This document shows, one piece after another, positions 31,450 to 39,841 of a DNA stretch of 64,000 nt. The notes below the pieces were generated by a model. It was not told the origin of the DNA. It saw only the letters and a list, made by a program, of their open reading frames with translations, and ran no database searches. The number at the start of each line of letters is the position of its first letter. Position 1 is the first letter of the stretch. The position numbers and the translations under genes were made by a program. The DNA is from Stagnimonas sp965279705. Its GTDB lineage: Bacteria > Pseudomonadota > Gammaproteobacteria > Nevskiales > Nevskiaceae. Location of the stretch: contig OZ257257.1 in assembly GCA_965279705.1 (NCBI GenBank), forward strand, positions 2,914,001 to 2,978,000. The letters are read 5' to 3'.

Positions 31450-32691
31450 ATGTCGCCCTATCAATCGCTCACCCTGCCCAACGGCGCCGTCATCCCCAAC
31501 CGCCTCTGCAAGGCCGCCATGGAAGAGAACATGGCCGACGGCGATCAGGCACCGGGCCTTGCATTGCTGAACCTCTATCAGGCCTGGGCCGATGGCGAGG
31601 CAGGGCTGATTCTCACCGGCAACGTGATGGTCGACGGCCGCGCCATGACCGGGCCCGGTGGCGTCGTGCTGGAAAACGAACACGGTCTTGAGAAGTTCAA
31701 GACCTGGGCGAAAACAGGCCGTTCGAAGGGCGCGCAGTTCTGGATGCAGATCAACCATCCCGGCCGGCAAACGCGCTTGAACATGGGTCAGGAGGCCAAG
31801 GCACCGTCTGCCGTTGGCCTGGAACTGGGCGGCGCCTCGAAGATGTTCGGCATCCCTAAGGCCATGACCGCCGAGGAGATCGCTGACGTGGCGCGTCGCT
31901 TCGTGCGCACCGCACAGCTGGCAGAACAGGCCGGCTTCACCGGCGTGCAGATTCATGCCGCGCACGGCTATCTGCTGAGCCAGTTCCTGTCGCCCATCAC
32001 CAACAAGCGAACGGATGATTGGGGTGGCGCGCTGGAGAACCGCGCCAGGCTTTTGCTCGACATCGTGCGCGATGTTCGCGCGGTGGTGTCGCCGACATTC
32101 TGCGTGTCGGTCAAACTCAATTCCGCCGACTTTCAGCGCGGCGGCTTCACCAACGACGAAGCGCTTCGCGTGGTGCAGATGCTCAACACCCTGCCCGTCG
32201 ATCTGCTCGAAATATCTGGCGGCAGCTACGAAGCGCCGGCCATGCAGGGCGAAGCACGCGATGGTGGCACCCTGGCACGCGAAGCCTACTTCCTGGAGTT
32301 CGCGCGCGAGATCGCCGCGGTCGCGACCATGCCGGTGATGGTCACTGGCGGCATTCGCCGGCGCGCCGTGGTCGAACAGGTGCTGGCCAGCGGTGTGGCG
32401 ATGGCAGGCATTGCGACGGCGATCGCACTCAACCCCCATCTGCCGCGCGAATGGCGTGAAGGGCGCGACTCGAATCCCACACTGAAACCGATTACCTGGA
32501 AAGCCAAGCCACTGGCGGCGCTCGCCTACATGGCGGTGGTGAAGCATCAGCTGCGCAGGCTCAGCAAGGGGCACGCACCCAATCCAGAGGTCTCGCCCGT
32601 GTGGGCACTGCTGACAGACCAGATCCGCGCGGCGCGACGCACCCGCCAGTACCGGCGCTGGGTATTGTCACGCGGCTACCGACAGACATGA
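31450..32691 (+). CDS. Old Yellow Enzyme-family NADH:flavin oxidoreductase
   Basis: A 413-residue FMN-dependent TIM-barrel reductase. Diagnostic blocks are INHPGRQT, IHAAHGYLLSQFLSPITNKR, DDWGGALENRARLLL and the phosphate-binding end MVTGGIRRRAVVEQ. These enzymes reduce activated C=C bonds of enones or related electrophiles. There is no C-terminal FeS/FAD module, so it is the short OYE-like form rather than 2,4-dienoyl-CoA reductase. A C-terminal extension of about 60 residues, rich in Arg, follows the barrel. The physiological substrate is unknown. It ends at a terminator shared with rpoZ. Confidence 0.9.
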   Translation: MSPYQSLTLPNGAVIPNRLCKAAMEENMADGDQAPGLALLNLYQAWADGEAGLILTGNVMVDGRAMTGPGGVVLENEHGLEKFKTWAKTGRSKGAQFWMQINHPGRQTRLNMGQEAKAPSAVGLELGGASKMFGIPKAMTAEEIADVARRFVRTAQLAEQAGFTGVQIHAAHGYLLSQFLSPITNKRTDDWGGALENRARLLLDIVRDVRAVVSPTFCVSVKLNSADFQRGGFTNDEALRVVQMLNTLPVDLLEISGGSYEAPAMQGEARDGGTLAREAYFLEFAREIAAVATMPVMVTGGIRRRAVVEQVLASGVAMAGIATAIALNPHLPREWREGRDSNPTLKPITWKAKPLAALAYMAVVKHQLRRLSKGHAPNPEVSPVWALLTDQIRAARRTRQYRRWVLSRGYRQT

Positions 32692-32696
32692 GGCGC

Positions 32697-32729
32697 ACAA
32701 AAAAGCCCGCACGAAGCGGGCTTTTTATT
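32697..32729. terminator. Bidirectional terminator between the OYE gene and rpoZ
   Basis: AAAAAGCCCGC (32700-32710) pairs with GCGGGCTTTTT (32716-32726) around ACGAA. The symmetric A/T runs serve both convergent genes. Confidence 0.9.
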
Positions 32730-32739
32730 GCTACTGACC

Positions 32740-33003
32740 TTACAGGTCGAACGACGGGTCGAGGGCTTCGAGTTCCATCTTCGGGGCCTGGATGGCGGGC
32801 AGTTCCTGCTCGTCCAGCACGCTTTCGGTGACGTGGCCGGCGGCGATTTCCTGCAGCGCCAGCACGGTGGACTTGTGCGTGCCCCAGGGCAGATGAGCTT
32901 CGGCACCGCGAGCCAGCTGGCGCGCGCGTTTGGCAGCCACCAGCGTCAGCTGGAACTGGTTAGGGATTTCGTGGAGGCAGTCTTCGACGGTGACACGGGC
33001 CAT
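32740..33003 (-). CDS. rpoZ: RNA polymerase omega subunit
   Basis: An 87-residue omega subunit that helps assemble beta' and, with it, forms ppGpp binding site 1. The conserved start MARVTVEDC and the block QLTLVAAKRARQL are present, with the KSTVLALQEIAAG helix. A short acidic tail follows. It lies 51 bases after gmk on the same strand; gmk-rpoZ is a classic pair, usually continued by spoT, which is here about 10 kb away on the other strand. Confidence 0.96.
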   Translation of the reverse strand: MARVTVEDCLHEIPNQFQLTLVAAKRARQLARGAEAHLPWGTHKSTVLALQEIAAGHVTESVLDEQELPAIQAPKMELEALDPSFDL

Positions 33004-33054
33004 GTAGAACTCTCGGCGGTGAAACTTGGGTCGCGGAGGATAGCGAAAGCGTGC

Positions 33055-33681
33055 TCAGTTTTCCAGCAACTCCGTGATAAGTGCCGCGTGGCGGGCTTTC
33101 TGGCCCTCCAGCGCGAGCCGCGGAGCGAGAAACAGCGCAATCAGTTCCTGCAAAGCGGTCTCGAAATCTTCGTTGACCACCAGCGACTCGTATTCGGCGT
33201 AATGGCTCATCTCGTCGCGTGCCAGGGCCATGCGTTCGGCGATCACGCTGTCAGCGTCGGTGCCTCGGCCGCGCAGGCGGCGCTCCAGTTCAACCCGCGA
33301 GGGCGGCAGGATGAAAACACTTTTGGCTTCCGGCATAGCGGCACGCACCTGTCGCGCGCCCTGCCAGTCAATGTCGAGCACCACGTCGATGCCCTGCGCC
33401 AGCAGGGCCTCGGTCTCGGCCCGCGCCGTGCCGTAGCGGCGGCCGAACACATGGGCGTGTTCGAGAAAGGCCTTCGCGCCGATCTGCTCGACGAAGCGCG
33501 CCTCGTCGATGAAGTGGTAGTGCACCCCATCCACTTCACCCGTGCGCGGCGCGCGGGTGGTGTGGCTGACCGAAATCTGCGCGGGCACGCCGAGTGCCAA
33601 GAGACGCGGCAGCAGCGCACGCGTCAGCGAGGTTTTGCCGCCGCCGGAGGGCGCGGAGACGATCCAGAGATGGCCGCTCAT
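33055..33681 (-). CDS. gmk: Guanylate kinase
   Basis: A 208-residue cytoplasmic enzyme that phosphorylates GMP to GDP with ATP. The P-loop is SAPSGGGKTSL, and GMP-binding residues are in SVSHTTRAPRTGEVDGVHYHFI. Its ATG overlaps the TGA of fghA (ATGA), so translation is coupled to a formaldehyde-detoxification gene. rpoZ follows. Confidence 0.97.
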   Translation of the reverse strand: MSGHLWIVSAPSGGGKTSLTRALLPRLLALGVPAQISVSHTTRAPRTGEVDGVHYHFIDEARFVEQIGAKAFLEHAHVFGRRYGTARAETEALLAQGIDVVLDIDWQGARQVRAAMPEAKSVFILPPSRVELERRLRGRGTDADSVIAERMALARDEMSHYAEYESLVVNEDFETALQELIALFLAPRLALEGQKARHAALITELLEN

Positions 33682-34517
33682 GCGCAGAGCGTTGCCGCGT
33701 GGTGCCGCAGGTGATCGGCCATGAAGGTCTGGATGAAGTAATAGCCGTGGTCGTAGCCCGCGTGGCGCCGCAAGGTGAGCGACTGGCCTGCGGCTTTGGC
33801 GGCGGTTTCGAGGGCGTCAGGCATCAGCTGCGGCAAAAACTGATCGCCCAGCCCCTGATCGACCAGGATGTGGCCGGGATAGCGCGCGGCCTTCAGCAGC
33901 TCGCAGGCGTCATAGGCCTTCCAGCTTGCAGCGTCGGCACCCAGGTAGCGGCCAAAAGCTTTCTGGCCCCAGGGCACGGCGCTGGGGTTGCTGATGGGTG
34001 CCAAGGTGCTCAGCGACTGCCACCGGCCCGGATGCCTCAACGCGCTCACCAGCGCACCGTGGCCGCCCATGCTGTGGCCGAACAAGCCCCGCTTGGTCTT
34101 GCTCGCCGCGAAGTGCGTCTCGATCAACGTAGGCAGCTCGACATTAACGTAGCTACCCATGCGGTAGTGCGGTGACCACGGGGCCTCGGTGGCGTCCAGA
34201 TAGAAGCCGGCCGCCAGGCCGAAGTCCCAGCTCTCGGCCTCGCCCGGCAGATTGAGTCCTCGCGGCGAGGTATCGCAGGTGACGATCATCAGGCCCAGTT
34301 CGGCGGCAAGGCGCTGCGCACCCGCCTTGATGACGAAGGTCTCCTCGCTGCAGGTGAGCCCGGCCAGGTAATACAGCGCCGGTACCGGGCCTTGAGCAGC
34401 CTGCGGCGGTGTGAACACGGCGAAGTTCATCACCGTGCCAGTGCTGTTGCTGGCGTGGCTGTAGAAGCCCTGCGTGCCGCCGAAGCAGGCGTGGGTGCTG
34501 CGGGTGGTGATGCTCAT
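33678..34517 (-). CDS. fghA: S-formylglutathione hydrolase
   Basis: A 279-residue alpha/beta-hydrolase (esterase D family) that splits S-formylglutathione into glutathione and formate, the second step of glutathione-dependent formaldehyde oxidation. Diagnostic blocks: LTCSEETFVIKAGAQRLAAE, TSPRG, the nucleophile Ser in FGHSMGGHGAL, and the C-terminal His in HAGYDHGYYFI. It follows adhC, with a small membrane-protein gene between, and its stop overlaps the gmk start. Confidence 0.97.
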   Translation of the reverse strand: MSITTRSTHACFGGTQGFYSHASNSTGTVMNFAVFTPPQAAQGPVPALYYLAGLTCSEETFVIKAGAQRLAAELGLMIVTCDTSPRGLNLPGEAESWDFGLAAGFYLDATEAPWSPHYRMGSYVNVELPTLIETHFAASKTKRGLFGHSMGGHGALVSALRHPGRWQSLSTLAPISNPSAVPWGQKAFGRYLGADAASWKAYDACELLKAARYPGHILVDQGLGDQFLPQLMPDALETAAKAAGQSLTLRRHAGYDHGYYFIQTFMADHLRHHAATLCA

Positions 34518-34520
34518 TGA

Positions 34521-34937
34521 CTACACCCGCTCAAGGCGTGGGCGCTCGCCCATCAGTCGCATGAACACGGCCACGCCAATGCCCCAGGCACCGTTGAGCA
34601 GCAAGCCACCGACCACGATTTTCGGATTCACCGCCAGACCCTTGAGCGGGAACACCAACAGCATCGCGACGAGCGTCGGCCCGATGGCACCGAGTACAAG
34701 CGCCTTCAGCCAGTAGCGCGCGCCGGCATCATTGCGGATGAACCAGGCCACCGGCCAGCCCCACAGCCCGCCGAAGAAGGCGAGCGAGAGTACGGCCGGC
34801 ACGCCCATCGGCGGCACGGGCGCGAAATTGAAGGCCGGCACCGGCACCATGCCGGCGGCATGCAACAGTGCAAACAGGCCCTGATGGAACACCAGCGTGG
34901 CGACGAAGCCCGCTGCAAATGCCTTGGCAAACCACAT
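34521..34937 (-). CDS. Small four-helix membrane protein within the formaldehyde operon
   Basis: A 138-residue protein with four predicted membrane segments, no signal sequence beyond TM1 and a basic C-terminus (MGERPRLERV). I do not recognise it with certainty; it resembles small conserved 4-TM proteins such as DUF1761 members. The ATG at 34937 has a strong RBS (AAGGGGAG) and lies 20 bases after adhC; fghA begins 3 bases after its stop. The open frame upstream overlaps adhC and was rejected. Its tight placement between the two formaldehyde enzymes suggests a linked role, but none is known. Confidence 0.7.
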   Translation of the reverse strand: MWFAKAFAAGFVATLVFHQGLFALLHAAGMVPVPAFNFAPVPPMGVPAVLSLAFFGGLWGWPVAWFIRNDAGARYWLKALVLGAIGPTLVAMLLVFPLKGLAVNPKIVVGGLLLNGAWGIGVAVFMRLMGERPRLERV

Positions 34938-34957
34938 GTCTTGCTCCCCTTCTTGGA

Positions 34958-36067
34958 TCAGAACAGCACGACGCTGCGGATGGACTCGCCACGGGTCATC
35001 AGGTCGAAGCCGTGGTTGATGTCTTCGAGCTTGAGCTTGTGGGTGATGAGGTCGTCGATGTTGATCTTCTTGTCCATGTACCAGTCGACGATCTTCGGCA
35101 CGTCGGTGCGGCCGCGCGCACCGCCGAAGGCCGAGCCGATCCAGCGCCGGCCAGTGACGAGCTGGAACGGCCGAGTGGCGATCTCCTTGCCGGCTTCGGC
35201 GACACCGATGATCGTGCTCACGCCCCAGCCCTTGTGGCAGCACTCCAGCGCCTGGCGCATCACCTGCACGTTGCCGATGCACTCGAAGCTGTAGTCCGCG
35301 CCGCCCTTGGTGAGCTCGACCAGATGCGCGACCAGATCGCCTTCGATGGCCTTGGGATTGACGAAGTGGGTCATGCCGAACTGACGCGCCATCTTCTCGC
35401 GCGCGGGGTTGGTGTCGACACCCACGATCATGTTGGCACCGACCATCTTCAGGCCCTGAATGACGTTGAGGCCGATGCCGCCGAGCCCGAACACGACGCA
35501 GTTGGTGCCCGCCTCGACCTTGGCGGTGAAGATGACCGCGCCGATGCCCGTGGTGACCCCGCAGCCGATGTAGCAGATGGACTCGAAGGGTGCGTCCTCG
35601 CGCACCTTGGCGAGCGCGATCTCCGGCAGCACGGTGTAGTTGGCGAAGGTCGAGCAGCCCATGTAATGCAGCACCGGCTTGCCCTGGAAGGTGAAGCGGC
35701 TGCTGCCATCGGGCATTAGGCCCTTGCCCTGAGTGGTGCGGATTTTCTGGCAGAGGTTGGTTTTCTGGCTGGTGCAGTAGTCGCACTCGCGGCATTCCGG
35801 CGTGTAGAGCGGGATGACGTGATCACCCTTCTTGAGCGACTTCACGCCGGGGCCGACATCGACCACCACGCCCGCACCTTCGTGACCGAGGATGGCCGGG
35901 AAAAGGCCTTCGGGGTCGGCACCGCTCAGGGTGTATTTGTCGGTGTGGCAGAGGCCCGTGGCCTTGATCTCGACCAGCACCTCGCCTTCGCGCGGGCCGT
36001 CCAGCTGCACGGTTTCAATTGATAGAGGCTGGCCTGCGGCAAAGGCGACAGCGGCGCGGACATCCAT
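34958..36067 (-). CDS. adhC: S-(hydroxymethyl)glutathione dehydrogenase (class III ADH)
   Basis: A 369-residue zinc-dependent medium-chain dehydrogenase that oxidises S-hydroxymethylglutathione with NAD+. The catalytic zinc motif is GLCHTDKYTLSG...GHEGAGVV, the structural zinc cysteines are in CRECDYCTSQKTNLCQ, and the nucleotide motif is FGLGGIGLNVIQG. The GADYSFECIGN block is typical of class III enzymes. It is the first gene of an operon with the membrane protein, fghA, gmk and probably rpoZ. Upstream is a 183-bp gap divergent from a PhoD gene; no FrmR-type regulator gene is visible. Confidence 0.97.
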   Translation of the reverse strand: MDVRAAVAFAAGQPLSIETVQLDGPREGEVLVEIKATGLCHTDKYTLSGADPEGLFPAILGHEGAGVVVDVGPGVKSLKKGDHVIPLYTPECRECDYCTSQKTNLCQKIRTTQGKGLMPDGSSRFTFQGKPVLHYMGCSTFANYTVLPEIALAKVREDAPFESICYIGCGVTTGIGAVIFTAKVEAGTNCVVFGLGGIGLNVIQGLKMVGANMIVGVDTNPAREKMARQFGMTHFVNPKAIEGDLVAHLVELTKGGADYSFECIGNVQVMRQALECCHKGWGVSTIIGVAEAGKEIATRPFQLVTGRRWIGSAFGGARGRTDVPKIVDWYMDKKINIDDLITHKLKLEDINHGFDLMTRGESIRSVVLF

Positions 36068-36250
36068 GGGCGTGCATCCTGAAAAGTGGGGAGCGTGGAG
36101 TTTAATCGCTGCGACCGCTCCGGCACCGCGTTAACTGGCGAACCGTCATGTTTCTGCAAGAGACGGTGCGCAAAATGCGCGATTGCCATCCGCGTGCTGC
36201 ATGCCAGTGTCGCGGCGGCGTCCCAGCTTTTTCTTTGCGAGGTCATGTCA

Positions 36251-38005
36251 ATGAGTGGTCCCCGTCGTCTGCGCAGCCGCCTGCGCATTGGTCGTCCCAG
36301 CCGGTTTTCGGGATTTTCGCGCCGTGATTTCCTCAAGCGCATTGGCAGCGCCGCCGGGTTGGCGGTGGCCGCACCCTTGCTTAGCAGCTGTGGTGACAGC
36401 CCGCTGGCAGGTGCCGGTTCGGCAACACCGTCGCCAGGGCCGGGGGTTCTGGTCTCGCCCTTCAAGCACGGCGTGGCGTCGGGCGATCCGCTGCCGGACG
36501 CGGTGATTTTGTGGACGCGCGCCACACCGGTCGCCACCGAAGCCATTCCCGTGGCGGTCAAGGTCTATCGCGACACGGCGCTGACCCAGCTGGTCGGCAG
36601 CGTCAGCCAGATGGCCACCAGTGCACGCGACTGGACCATCAAGATCGACTTCACCGGTCTTGCGACGGCAACCACCTATTACTTCCAGTTCGAGGCACTC
36701 GGCTTCAAGAGCGTGATCGGCCGCACCAAGACCGCACCGGCTTCAGGTGCGGCGGTGTCGCGCATGCGTTTCGGCGTGGTCAGCTGCTCGTCGCTGGCGC
36801 ATGGCTTCTTCAACGCCTATCGCAAGCTCGCCGAGCGGGCCGACCTGGACGTGATCCTGCATCTGGGCGACTACATCTACGAATACGGCACCGGCGAATA
36901 CGGCACTGCACGCGCCTACGAACCCGCCAACGAGATCACCACACTGGCCGACTACCGCGCCCGCCACAACCAGTACAAGCGCACCGACACCGACCTGCAG
37001 GAAGTGCACCGGCAAACGCCCTTCATCACCATCTGGGACGACCACGAGACGGCCGACAACAGCTACACCGACGGTGCCAACAACCACACCGAAGGTGTCG
37101 AGGGCGTCTGGACCGAGCGCAAGGGCTTCGGCCAGCGCGCCTACGACGAGTGGATGCCGATCCGCCTGCCGACGCCGGGCGACACCAACAAGATCTGGCG
37201 CACCTTCGGCTACGGCAATCTCATCGAGTTCGTCATGCTCGATACGCGTCTCTACGACCGCACCCTGCAACTCGCCGCGCCGCCGCTGCCGCCGGACAAC
37301 CCGGCAGACCCGACGCGCACGCTGATCGGCCCCGAGCAGAAGCAGTTCCTGTTCGACCGGCTGAGCAACAGCACGGCGACCTGGAAGTTCATCGGCCAGC
37401 AGGTGATGTTCGGCCAGCTCAAGGTGGTCGGGCTGCCCGACCTGGGTCAACTGCCGCTCGTAGGCTCGTCGCTCTCCCTCATCCCCATCGCCGGGCAAGG
37501 CGGCCAATACCTCAACAGCGACCAGTGGGATGGCTACCAGGCCGAGCGCAGCGACATCTTCAATTATCTATCGGCCAACAGCATCACCAACACCGTGGTG
37601 CTGACTGGCGATATCCACACCAGCTGGGCGATGGATCTGTCACCCGATCCCAACAATCCCGTGACCTACAACCCGCTCACCGGCGCGGGTTCTCTGGGTG
37701 TGGAATACGTCTGCACGTCGGTGACCTCACCCGGCCTCGACCAGCTGGCGCCGGTGCAGGATGCGCTCCGCATCAACAATCCGCACATGAAGTACATCGA
37801 CCTCGCCAAGAAGGGCTACATGGTGTTCGACGTCACGCCCGAGCGCACCGTCGGCGAGTGGTGGTACGTCTCGACCATCGCCGAACAAGGCGGCACCGAG
37901 AGTTTCGGCACGGCCTTCCCCGTCAATGCCGGCGACAACCATCTGGGAGCAGCGCTCACCGAACCCACAGCAGCGCTGACCACGCCGCCAGCGCTCGCGC
38001 CCTAA
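36251..38005 (+). CDS. PhoD-family alkaline phosphatase, Tat lipoprotein (second copy)
   Basis: A 584-residue PhoD-type metallophosphatase. The long N-terminal basic region ends in FSRRDFLKRIGSAAG (Tat) and a lipobox (LLSSC), so it is exported folded and lipid-anchored. Catalytic blocks are HLGDYIYEYG, ITIWDDHETADNSY and LTGDIHTSWAMDL. It shares domain layout with the PhoD at 15.5 kb but the loops differ, so the two are old paralogues with possibly different ester preference. An in-frame ATG at 36245 exists, but GAGG lies at a better distance (8 bases) from ATG 36251. A bidirectional terminator follows. Confidence 0.92.
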   Translation: MSGPRRLRSRLRIGRPSRFSGFSRRDFLKRIGSAAGLAVAAPLLSSCGDSPLAGAGSATPSPGPGVLVSPFKHGVASGDPLPDAVILWTRATPVATEAIPVAVKVYRDTALTQLVGSVSQMATSARDWTIKIDFTGLATATTYYFQFEALGFKSVIGRTKTAPASGAAVSRMRFGVVSCSSLAHGFFNAYRKLAERADLDVILHLGDYIYEYGTGEYGTARAYEPANEITTLADYRARHNQYKRTDTDLQEVHRQTPFITIWDDHETADNSYTDGANNHTEGVEGVWTERKGFGQRAYDEWMPIRLPTPGDTNKIWRTFGYGNLIEFVMLDTRLYDRTLQLAAPPLPPDNPADPTRTLIGPEQKQFLFDRLSNSTATWKFIGQQVMFGQLKVVGLPDLGQLPLVGSSLSLIPIAGQGGQYLNSDQWDGYQAERSDIFNYLSANSITNTVVLTGDIHTSWAMDLSPDPNNPVTYNPLTGAGSLGVEYVCTSVTSPGLDQLAPVQDALRINNPHMKYIDLAKKGYMVFDVTPERTVGEWWYVSTIAEQGGTESFGTAFPVNAGDNHLGAALTEPTAALTTPPALAP

Positions 38006-38020
38006 GCCAGCGCGACCAAC

Positions 38021-38051
38021 AAAAAAGCCCCGCGCCATGCGGGGCTTTTTT
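38021..38051. terminator. Bidirectional terminator between the second phoD and yicC
   Basis: A 13-base arm (38021-38033) pairs with 38039-38051 around GCCAT, with six A and six T at the ends. It serves both convergent genes. Confidence 0.9.
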
Positions 38052-38073
38052 GTTTACGCCAAACGCCAGCCCG

Positions 38074-38940
38074 CTATTCGAGATTGGCGATCTGTTCGCG
38101 CATCTGCTCGATCAGAACCTTCATCTCAACCACGTGGTTGGTCATCTCCGCGTCCTGCGATTTGCTGCCGGTGGTGTTCACCTCGCGGTTGAACTCCTGC
38201 ATGAGGAAGTCCAGCCGGCGACCGACAGACTCCTTGCCCGCAAGCGTCTTGCGCAGTTCCACCAGATGGCTGGCCAGACGTGAGAGCTCCTCGTCCACAT
38301 CCAGGCGCTGTGCCGCCATCGCGGCTTCCTGTGCCAATCGTTGTGGCTCGACCTCGATGCCGAGATCGGCCACCTTGGCGCGCAGCTTGTCCATCCAGGC
38401 ATCGCGCACCAGCGGCGCGCGCGCCTTCACTTGTGCGGCAAAGCCTTCGAGGCTGGCAGCGCGCTCCAGTAGATACTCGCCGGTGCGCTGACCTTCGCGC
38501 TCGCGCGCCTTGTTGAACTCGACCAGCGCCGCATCGAATGCGCTCAGCGCCTCGGCATGCAGAGCGGCAAAGTCGAAGGCCTGCTGCTGCAGCACGCCGG
38601 GGAAACTCAGCACCCGCACCGGGTCGGGCGTGGCCGTGGCACCGAGTGCGGCGTTGACCTGATCGAGCGCGGTGTTCAAGGCCGCCAGCCGCGTGAGGTC
38701 TACATGCAGCGCGCTTTGCGGCGCGCCATCCAGGGTGTAGCGCAGGCTCACTTCCAGCTTGCCGCGCGAGACCTTGGCTTGTGCGCGCTGGCGCAACTCG
38801 CTTTCGAGCACGCGAAACTCTTCCGGCAGTTTCAGCGTGAGGTCGAGAAAGCGGCTGTTGACGGCGCGCAGTTCCCACGCGAGTTTCGCACCGGTCGCCA
38901 TGCGCTCCACGCGCGCGAAGCCCGTCATACTTCTCACCAT
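38074..38940 (-). CDS. yicC: YicC/YloC-family endoribonuclease
   Basis: A 288-residue protein starting MVRSMTGFARVE, the conserved YicC opening. The C-terminal DUF1732 block is intact (AQRLDVDEELSRLASHL, then SVGRRLDFLMQEFNREVNTT). In E. coli YicC is an endoribonuclease that promotes small-RNA decay. In many Proteobacteria it lies next to gmk; here it is about 4.4 kb from gmk. Its start codon shares the bases CATG with that of the divergent glutamine cyclotransferase gene, so both regulatory regions must lie inside the opposite gene. Confidence 0.95.
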   Translation of the reverse strand: MVRSMTGFARVERMATGAKLAWELRAVNSRFLDLTLKLPEEFRVLESELRQRAQAKVSRGKLEVSLRYTLDGAPQSALHVDLTRLAALNTALDQVNAALGATATPDPVRVLSFPGVLQQQAFDFAALHAEALSAFDAALVEFNKAREREGQRTGEYLLERAASLEGFAAQVKARAPLVRDAWMDKLRAKVADLGIEVEPQRLAQEAAMAAQRLDVDEELSRLASHLVELRKTLAGKESVGRRLDFLMQEFNREVNTTGSKSQDAEMTNHVVEMKVLIEQMREQIANLE

Positions 38941-39748
38941 GCCTGCACTCATCACATCTCTCGCTCGTTGGTCGGCGCGCATTGTAGCGGCGGGCCTGCT
39001 CTGCACTTTTACGAACGTTCACGCCAAAGCGCCGCAAGGTGCACCGACACTGCGCTGGAAGATCGTCGCGGAGTATCCGCACGATGCCAGCAGCTTCACC
39101 CAAGGCCTGCTCTGGCATGAGGGGCGCTTGTTCGAGAGCGATGGCCAATACGGCGCTTCACAAGTCGCTGAAAAAGAGTTGGCGACCGGCAAGAAGTTGA
39201 ACGCCACCGCCATCCCCGCCAACGAGTTCGGCGAGGGTCTGGCGCTGCACTCAGGATCGCTCTGGCAGCTGACCTGGCGCGAGGGCGTGCTGCACCGCTA
39301 CGACCTCGCCCTCAATCCGACCGGCGGCCTGCGCTACGGCGGCGAAGGCTGGGGCCTGACCAGCGATGGCAGCGCACTCATCGTCAGCAACGGCTCATCA
39401 ACGCTGATCTGGGTTGATCCAGCGGGCCCGAGCGTGCTGCGCAAGGTCGAGGTGCTCGATGGCAACACCGCCATCACCAAACTCAACGAGCTGGAGTGGG
39501 TCGATGGGGTCGTCTACGCCAACGTCTGGATGACCGACCGCATCGCCCGCATCGACCCCGCCACCGGCAAGGTGACGGGCTGGCTCGACATGGCCGAACT
39601 CAAAAAGAAGGCCGGCATCACGCCCGAGCGCGAGGCCGAGGGCGCGGTGCTCAACGGCATCGCCTACCGCGCCGACAACCAGCACCTGCTGATCACCGGC
39701 AAGTGGTGGCCGAAGATCTACGAGATCCAGCTGCTGCCGACGCACTGA
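38939..39748 (+). CDS. Glutaminyl-peptide cyclotransferase (beta-propeller type)
   Basis: A 269-residue exported protein with signal peptide (MPALITSLARWSARIVAAGL to about residue 30) followed by the glutamine cyclotransferase propeller: YPHDASSFTQGLLWHEGRLF, ESDGQYGAS, FGEGLALHSGSLWQLTW, LNELEWVDGVVYANVW and LNGIAYRADNQHLLITGKWW. Such enzymes convert N-terminal Gln to pyroglutamate in secreted proteins or peptides. The ATG at 38939 overlaps the yicC start codon; no purine-rich RBS is visible before it, so translation initiation may be weak. Confidence 0.92.
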   Translation: MPALITSLARWSARIVAAGLLCTFTNVHAKAPQGAPTLRWKIVAEYPHDASSFTQGLLWHEGRLFESDGQYGASQVAEKELATGKKLNATAIPANEFGEGLALHSGSLWQLTWREGVLHRYDLALNPTGGLRYGGEGWGLTSDGSALIVSNGSSTLIWVDPAGPSVLRKVEVLDGNTAITKLNELEWVDGVVYANVWMTDRIARIDPATGKVTGWLDMAELKKKAGITPEREAEGAVLNGIAYRADNQHLLITGKWWPKIYEIQLLPTH

Positions 39749-39841
39749 ATGTTTTAGGGGCGCGGTAGAAACGGCAGACCGTGGCAGCTCATCTCCGTTA
39801 CAGCGGTGGTTGTCGCGCGCGCACAACCCTAAACTGCTGCC

